From JBOFZL01 sp051655155 (lineage in GTDB: Bacteria; Bacillota; Clostridia; Peptostreptococcales; Filifactoraceae), in NCBI GenBank assembly GCA_051655155.1, contig JBOFZL010000032.1:1-18300 (forward strand): a DNA stretch of 18,300 nt, read 5' to 3'. Positions within the stretch are counted from its first letter, which is position 1. Every line of letters begins with the position of its first letter. Positions 14,538-18,300 of this stretch are shown piece by piece. Under the pieces are notes generated by a model. That model made no database searches. It was given only the letters and a program-made list of their open reading frames with translations, and was not told where the DNA came from. Made by a program: the position numbers and the translations under genes.

Positions 14538-15449
14538 ATGAATCCAAATATTAATAATAAAGTTGCTATAATAGGAGTACCTTTAGATCTAGGTGCAGGT
14601 ACAAGAGGTGTTAATATGGGGCCAGACGCTATAAGATATGCTGGTGTCCTTAAAAGGCTAGAGAAAATTGGCTATAAAGTAGAAGATAAAGGCGATATTA
14701 TAGTTAATAAACAATCAGAAAAAAATGCAGAAGGTACACATTTAAAATATTTATCCGAAGTATCTAGAGTAAATAGCGAATTATGTAAAACAGTTTCCGA
14801 TATAATGAATGAAGGTAAGTTTCCTTTAGTCTTAGGTGGAGATCACTCTGTTGCAATTGGTACTATAGCCGGAGTGTTGCAAAAAGTTCAAAATCTTGGT
14901 GTTATATGGTTTGATGCTCATGCTGATATAAATACAGCAGACACTTCCCCATCAGGAAATATTCACGGAATGCCCGTAGCTGTCTCATTAGGTTTGGGCC
15001 ATGAAAACCTTATATCCATAGGTGGAAAGAAAGCTAAGTTAGACCCTAAAAATATAGCATATGTGGCTTTAAGAGATATAGATCCAGGCGAAAGAGTTAG
15101 AATTAAAGAGTTAGGAATACAAGCATTTACAATGCATGAAGTTGATGAAATGGGAATAAAAACAGTAATGGAAGAAGCTATTAAAATAGCTAGTAATGGA
15201 ACTGATGGCATTCATATAAGTTTCGATATGGATTCAATGGATCCTCTATATGCTCCAGGTACTGGTACTACCGTTCCCGGTGGATTAACCTACAGAGAGA
15301 CAAATCTAGCGATGGAGATGATTGCCAAAAATGCCAATGTGGTAAGTGCTGAATTTGTAGAAGTAAATACTGTACTGGATAAAGAAAATATAACTGCAAA
15401 AACAGCGGTAACACTTATTGGTTCTCTTATGGGGGAATGGTTAATATAG
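14538..15449 (+). CDS. rocF: Arginase
   Basis: Arginase hydrolyses L-arginine to L-ornithine and urea with a two-manganese centre, in arginine catabolism. The 303-residue length matches bacterial arginases of the RocF type. The metal ligands are all present: H103 in GGDHSVAIG, D126, H128 and D130 in DAHADINT, and D230 and D232 in SFDMDSMDP; the substrate-binding SPSGNIHGMP (137-146) and E275 in EFVEVN are also there, which favours arginase over agmatinase or formiminoglutamase. The ribosome site CAGGAGGT is strong. No ornithine aminotransferase or arginine permease gene is next to it, so the rest of the pathway is elsewhere. I saw no -24/-12 sigma-54 promoter, by which Bacillus roc genes are controlled. 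Confidence 0.94.
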   Translation: MNPNINNKVAIIGVPLDLGAGTRGVNMGPDAIRYAGVLKRLEKIGYKVEDKGDIIVNKQSEKNAEGTHLKYLSEVSRVNSELCKTVSDIMNEGKFPLVLGGDHSVAIGTIAGVLQKVQNLGVIWFDAHADINTADTSPSGNIHGMPVAVSLGLGHENLISIGGKKAKLDPKNIAYVALRDIDPGERVRIKELGIQAFTMHEVDEMGIKTVMEEAIKIASNGTDGIHISFDMDSMDPLYAPGTGTTVPGGLTYRETNLAMEMIAKNANVVSAEFVEVNTVLDKENITAKTAVTLIGSLMGEWLI

Positions 15450-15515
15450 TGATTGTAATTTATTTTATATTATTATTCATACAACAATGCCACTAGAAAA
15501 ATATACTTTAGAATT

Positions 15516-15564
15516 AAAAACCCACCATTATCAACGTGCATAAAGATAATGGTGGGTTTTTTAA
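15516..15564 (+). terminator. Strong terminator after arginase
   Basis: A perfect 17-bp stem (AAAAACCCACCATTATC / GATAATGGTGGGTTTTT) with a 12-nt loop and a T run, 66 bases after the arginase stop. From here to the htpG promoter at 15792 the sequence is A/T-rich and I see no gene or other signal. Confidence 0.93.
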
Positions 15565-15791
15565 CTTTAACTAATTTGAAATACCTTTTATATATAAGCC
15601 AACATTATTAAAATTCTGCGACTATTGAAACTACCATTCCCATAGGATATTTTGACATTATAACAAAGAATACTGTAAAAATTCTTAATATTATCTAAAA
15701 TATAAAAAACTATATTTTCATCTATATTCCCCCTAAACATATCGCTTATATATTCCCATTCTAAACGTCAATAATTTATTTTCTTCCCCTC

Positions 15792-15821
15792 TTGACAGAA
15801 GAATTTTTTCTTTGATATAAT
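15792..15821 (+). promoter_or_regulatory. Consensus sigma-A promoter of htpG
   Basis: TTGACA at 15792-15797 and TATAAT at 15816-15821, both perfect, with an 18-base spacer. Transcription should begin near 15828, at the left edge of the CIRCE element; the left arm of the extended palindrome covers the -10 box. Confidence 0.9.
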
Positions 15822-15826
15822 AAATA

Positions 15827-15853
15827 TTAGCACTCGACAATGCAGAGTGCTAA
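15827..15853. promoter_or_regulatory. CIRCE operator (HrcA binding site)
   Basis: TTAGCACTC-N9-GAGTGCTAA, identical to the CIRCE consensus. The symmetry extends outward to perfect 19-base arms (15817-15835 and 15845-15863), so it also covers the -10 box and most of the 5' leader up to the ribosome site. The HrcA repressor should block htpG transcription until heat shock draws on GroEL. Element seen directly; HrcA control is established knowledge for CIRCE. Confidence 0.96.
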
Positions 15854-15876
15854 TATTTATTATTTAGGAGGATACT

Positions 15877-17739
15877 ATGTCCACAAAAAAATTTAAGGCC
15901 GAATCCAAAAGACTTTTGGAATTAATGATTAATTCTATTTATACCAACAAGGAAATATTTCTTCGTGAATTAATTTCCAATTCCAGTGATGCTATAGATA
16001 AAAGCTATTATCTATCATTGTCTGATGCCAGTATAAACTTTAATAAGGAAGATTTTTATATAAGAATAACCCCTGATAGGGTAGCCCGTACTCTTACTAT
16101 CAGTGATACAGGTATAGGTATGACCAAGGATGAGTTGGAGAATAATCTTGGAACAATTGCACGTTCTGGTTCTTTGGCATTTAAGGAAGAAAATCAATTA
16201 AAAGATGGTTATGATATTATCGGTCAGTTTGGGGTAGGTTTTTATTCCGCTTTTATGGTTGCTAAGAAAATAATAGTTGAAAGTAAGGGCATGAACTCCG
16301 ACGAAGCTTATCGCTGGACCTCTACAGGCGAGGAAACATTTACTATAGAGCCTTGTAAAAAAACTTCTCACGGAACAACTATAGTATTATTTTTGAAAGA
16401 TAATACAGAGGACGTTGATTATGATCAATTCTTAGATACTTTTCAACTAAGCCAGTTAATTAAAAAATATTCCGATTTTATCAAGTATCCAATTAAAATG
16501 TTTACTGAACATAGTAGACTTAAAGAGGGTGAAGAAAAAGAGTATGAAACATATATGGAAGACGAAACACTTAACTCAATGATTCCTATATGGAAAAAAT
16601 CCAAGTCCGAACTTAAAGATGAGGACTATAGTAATTTCTATCATGATAAACACTATGGTTTTGATACTCCTCTTACTCATATTCATTATAATGTAGATGG
16701 CGCTACAAGCTACACTGCTTTACTTTATATTCCAGAAAAAACTCCTTTTAACTTTTATACAAAAGATTACCAAAAAGGTCTTTCTCTATACTCAAGCGGT
16801 GTTATGATAATGGATAAATGTAGCGAGCTATTGCCTGATTACTTTGGATTCATAAAGGGTGTTGTTGACTCTCAAGATCTTTCTCTAAACATTTCAAGAG
16901 AAATTCTCCAACAGGACAGACAGCTTAAGTTCATATCAAAAAAACTAACGGATAAGATTAAAAAAGAACTGTTATCCTTGCAAAAAAATGATAGAGAAAA
17001 ATATGAAAAGTTTTGGGCAAGCTTTGGCAGAACCATAAAGTTTGGAGTGTATGACAATTGGGGAATGAACAAAGATGAACTTATGGATTTATTGATGTTT
17101 TATTCTTCTACTGAAGATAAGTTGGTTACACTTGGAGAATACGTTGACCGAATGAAGGAAGATCAAAAAGAAATTTTCTATCAAAGTGGAGAATCTATCG
17201 ACAAGATTAAAAAAATGCCTCAGATTGAATATCTTCAAAAAGAAGGTTATGAAATCTTATATTTAACTGATGAAGTTGATGAATTTGCAATTAAGGTTAT
17301 TAACACCTATAAGGAAAAAGCCTTCTCGGCAGTTGCTAATGCAGACTTAAATAAGGAAGCTGATTCAAAGTCCGACGAATCTGATAATAGCGATTTATTT
17401 AGTTTTATTAAGGAAAGTCTTGGAGATAAAATCTCTGAAGTAAAAGCTTCCAAAATACTAGTAAGCCATCCTGTATGCCTTTCCTATAAGGGAGACCTTT
17501 CTATAGAGATGGAAAAAGTTCTAAACTCTATGCCAGATGGAAATAATATGAAAGCAGAAAAGGTTTTAGAACTTAATACAGCTCACCCAGTATTCCAAAA
17601 ATTAAAGACTGCTTTTGAAACTGATAAAGATAAAGCCACAAAAATTTCTCGAGTTCTTTATAATCAAGCTTTGTTAATCGAAGGTCTTTCTATAGAAGAT
17701 GCTGTAGAGTTTTCTAATGACTTATGTAGCATAATATAA
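15877..17739 (+). CDS. htpG: Molecular chaperone HtpG (Hsp90)
   Basis: HtpG is the bacterial Hsp90, an ATP-dependent dimeric chaperone of the cytoplasm. The 620 residues match the family. The GHKL ATPase domain holds ELISNSSDAID (31-41), DTGIGM (77-82), GTIARSG (92-98) and the lid GQFGVGFYSAF (116-126). The middle domain carries the SLNISREILQQ block with the arginine that contacts ATP, and the C-terminal dimerisation domain is complete to the end. A short acidic, serine-rich linker (about 495-507, ADSKSDESDNSD) joins middle and C-terminal parts. There is no MEEVD tail, as usual in bacteria. The ribosome site is TAGGAGGA. It is a single gene under a consensus promoter with CIRCE. No terminator follows before the next promoter at 17760. 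Confidence 0.97.
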   Translation: MSTKKFKAESKRLLELMINSIYTNKEIFLRELISNSSDAIDKSYYLSLSDASINFNKEDFYIRITPDRVARTLTISDTGIGMTKDELENNLGTIARSGSLAFKEENQLKDGYDIIGQFGVGFYSAFMVAKKIIVESKGMNSDEAYRWTSTGEETFTIEPCKKTSHGTTIVLFLKDNTEDVDYDQFLDTFQLSQLIKKYSDFIKYPIKMFTEHSRLKEGEEKEYETYMEDETLNSMIPIWKKSKSELKDEDYSNFYHDKHYGFDTPLTHIHYNVDGATSYTALLYIPEKTPFNFYTKDYQKGLSLYSSGVMIMDKCSELLPDYFGFIKGVVDSQDLSLNISREILQQDRQLKFISKKLTDKIKKELLSLQKNDREKYEKFWASFGRTIKFGVYDNWGMNKDELMDLLMFYSSTEDKLVTLGEYVDRMKEDQKEIFYQSGESIDKIKKMPQIEYLQKEGYEILYLTDEVDEFAIKVINTYKEKAFSAVANADLNKEADSKSDESDNSDLFSFIKESLGDKISEVKASKILVSHPVCLSYKGDLSIEMEKVLNSMPDGNNMKAEKVLELNTAHPVFQKLKTAFETDKDKATKISRVLYNQALLIEGLSIEDAVEFSNDLCSII

Positions 17740-17759
17740 AATCTATTTTTCACATTTTA

Positions 17760-17788
17760 TTGACATTTGTAAAATTTAACATTACAAT
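17760..17788 (+). promoter_or_regulatory. Promoter of the cobalamin riboswitch transcript
   Basis: TTGACA and TACAAT separated by 17 bases, starting 20 bases after the htpG stop. Transcription would begin near 17795, directly before the riboswitch. Confidence 0.8.
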
Positions 17789-17809
17789 ATAGTTACAACT
17801 AAATAAATC

Positions 17810-17996
17810 ATAAGTGCCTCATAGCTGAGGATAATAGGGAAACAGGTTAAAATCCTGTACGGGCCCGCCACTGTAATAAGGGAGTCTATCTTATATGCCA
17901 CTGATTAAAATCGGGAAGGTTAGATATTGATGTTGATCTTTAAGTCAGGAGACCTGCTTATGTATTCTAATTGTTTTCCTCGTGGTATTAGGAATG
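17810..17996 (+). promoter_or_regulatory. Cobalamin (B12) riboswitch
   Basis: The conserved cobalamin aptamer core is present in order: AATAGGGAAACAGG (from about 17831), CGGGCCCGCCACTGTAA (about 17861-17877), GCCACTG (about 17897-17903), ATCGGGAAGG (about 17910-17919) and the B12 box AGTCAGGAGACCTGC (17943-17957). A 5-bp P1 (ATAAG 17810-17814 / CTTAT 17957-17961) closes it, and a hairpin (ATTCTAAT / ATTAGGAAT, one bulge, 17964-17995) follows, fitting the regulatory P13 position. An intrinsic terminator lies downstream, so cobalamin binding should end transcription early. In Clostridia such switches control corrinoid uptake or synthesis genes. Confidence 0.95.
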
Positions 17997-18020
17997 ACAT
18001 ACTTGTGATTTATTAAAACG

Positions 18021-18047
18021 GGCGATGATTTATATCATCGTCTTTTT
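18021..18047 (+). terminator. Riboswitch expression-platform terminator
   Basis: GGCGATGAT pairs with ATCATCGTC (9 bp, one G-U) across a TTAT loop, followed by TTTTTG. It lies between the aptamer and the gene remnant and is the expected off-switch. Confidence 0.9.
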
Positions 18048-18058
18048 GTTTGTACTAA

Positions 18059-18300
18059 TCAAAATCAGGTTGTAGTACTACTACAGGCACTTCTAAAGAT
18101 AATGCTGAAAATAACAAAGCAGCTTCAAGTGAAACTTACTACCCTATAACTGTAACTACTACAAATCATTTGGATATAAAATACCAACTTCAACTTCTTC
18201 AAATAATAAAAAATCTTGATATAACAATAGTTGCAGCCTTTCATGACTTAAGTATAGCTGCAAATCATTGCGACTATATATATACTTTAAAAAATGGAAA
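18059..18300 (+). pseudogene. Fused remnant: corrinoid-binding lipoprotein start joined to ABC ATPase end
   Basis: One frame is open from 18059 to the window edge and reads through two unrelated protein families. The first part, GCSTTTGTSKDNAENNKAAS onward to YYPITVTT (18068-18160), is the lipobox cysteine and start of a mature substrate-binding lipoprotein of the BtuF type. From about 18161 the frame continues as TNHLDIKYQLQLLQIIKN, then IVAAFHDLSIAANHCDYIYT, which is the D-loop after Walker B and the H-loop region of a BtuD/FecE-type ATPase. The signal peptide, start codon and ribosome site are missing: an in-frame TAA (18056-18058) precedes the cysteine. The rest of the binding protein, any permease, and the Walker A and signature of the ATPase are also gone. 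ACTACTACA occurs at 18077-18085 and at the junction, 18155-18163. The riboswitch in front fits a former btuFCD-like B12 uptake operon. It runs past the window end. Confidence 0.8.

Noticed and set aside
16015..17072. Minus-strand open frames inside htpG.
   Set aside because: They are out-of-frame shadows of a highly conserved plus-strand gene, without start signals.
1..18300. CRISPR arrays, tRNA or rRNA genes, integrase or transposase genes.
   Set aside because: No spaced direct-repeat series, no tRNA-like cloverleaf and no recombinase motifs were seen on either strand.

Overview
The window comes from a low-GC, AT-rich Firmicute, most likely a Clostridium or close relative. Coding regions have strong AGGAGG-type ribosome binding sites and A/T-ending codons. 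Rex, a YacL-type PIN/TRAM protein, a CIRCE operator and above all a SCIFF peptide precursor (a signature of Clostridia) point the same way. No rRNA, tRNA, CRISPR array, phage or intact insertion sequence was seen.

Layout. 1-3870: a PHP-family phosphoesterase and the redox repressor rex on the minus strand, with a divergent ABC-F ATPase (YdiF-like) on the plus strand. 3900-6390: three minus-strand genes, a DUF1835/DUF3658 protein, a YgjP/DUF45 zinc metallopeptidase and a secreted C39-like cysteine peptidase. 6391-6940: a non-coding stretch holding a compact, GC-enriched island with nested inverted repeats. 6877-9163: a TetR-family regulator followed by three small membrane proteins (the last is DUF2871). 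The same palindrome, TGAAC-N3-GTTCA, sits at the tetR start site and in front of the first membrane gene, so this looks like a self-contained regulon. 9249-10345: terminator-like hairpins, a 46-residue SCIFF ranthipeptide precursor without its radical-SAM maturase next to it, and a Dph6-like PP-loop ATPase. 10564-12510: a membrane-anchored metallophosphoesterase converging on the PIN/TRAM membrane protein, with one symmetrical terminator between them. 12695-15449: a Na+/Ca2+ exchanger-family protein, a DUF1275 membrane protein and arginase. 15792-17739: htpG (Hsp90) behind a near-consensus promoter and a perfect CIRCE operator. 17760-18300: a promoter, a complete cobalamin riboswitch with an intrinsic terminator, and then a decayed gene in which the lipobox end of a corrinoid-binding lipoprotein is fused to the C-terminal part of an ABC transporter ATPase.

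Most genes are single units or pairs of housekeeping type, each with its own promoter or terminator. The parts that deserve attention are the SCIFF gene separated from its usual partner, the TetR/two-operator membrane cluster, the structured island at 6568-6735, CIRCE control of htpG, and the intact B12 riboswitch now driving a gene remnant.
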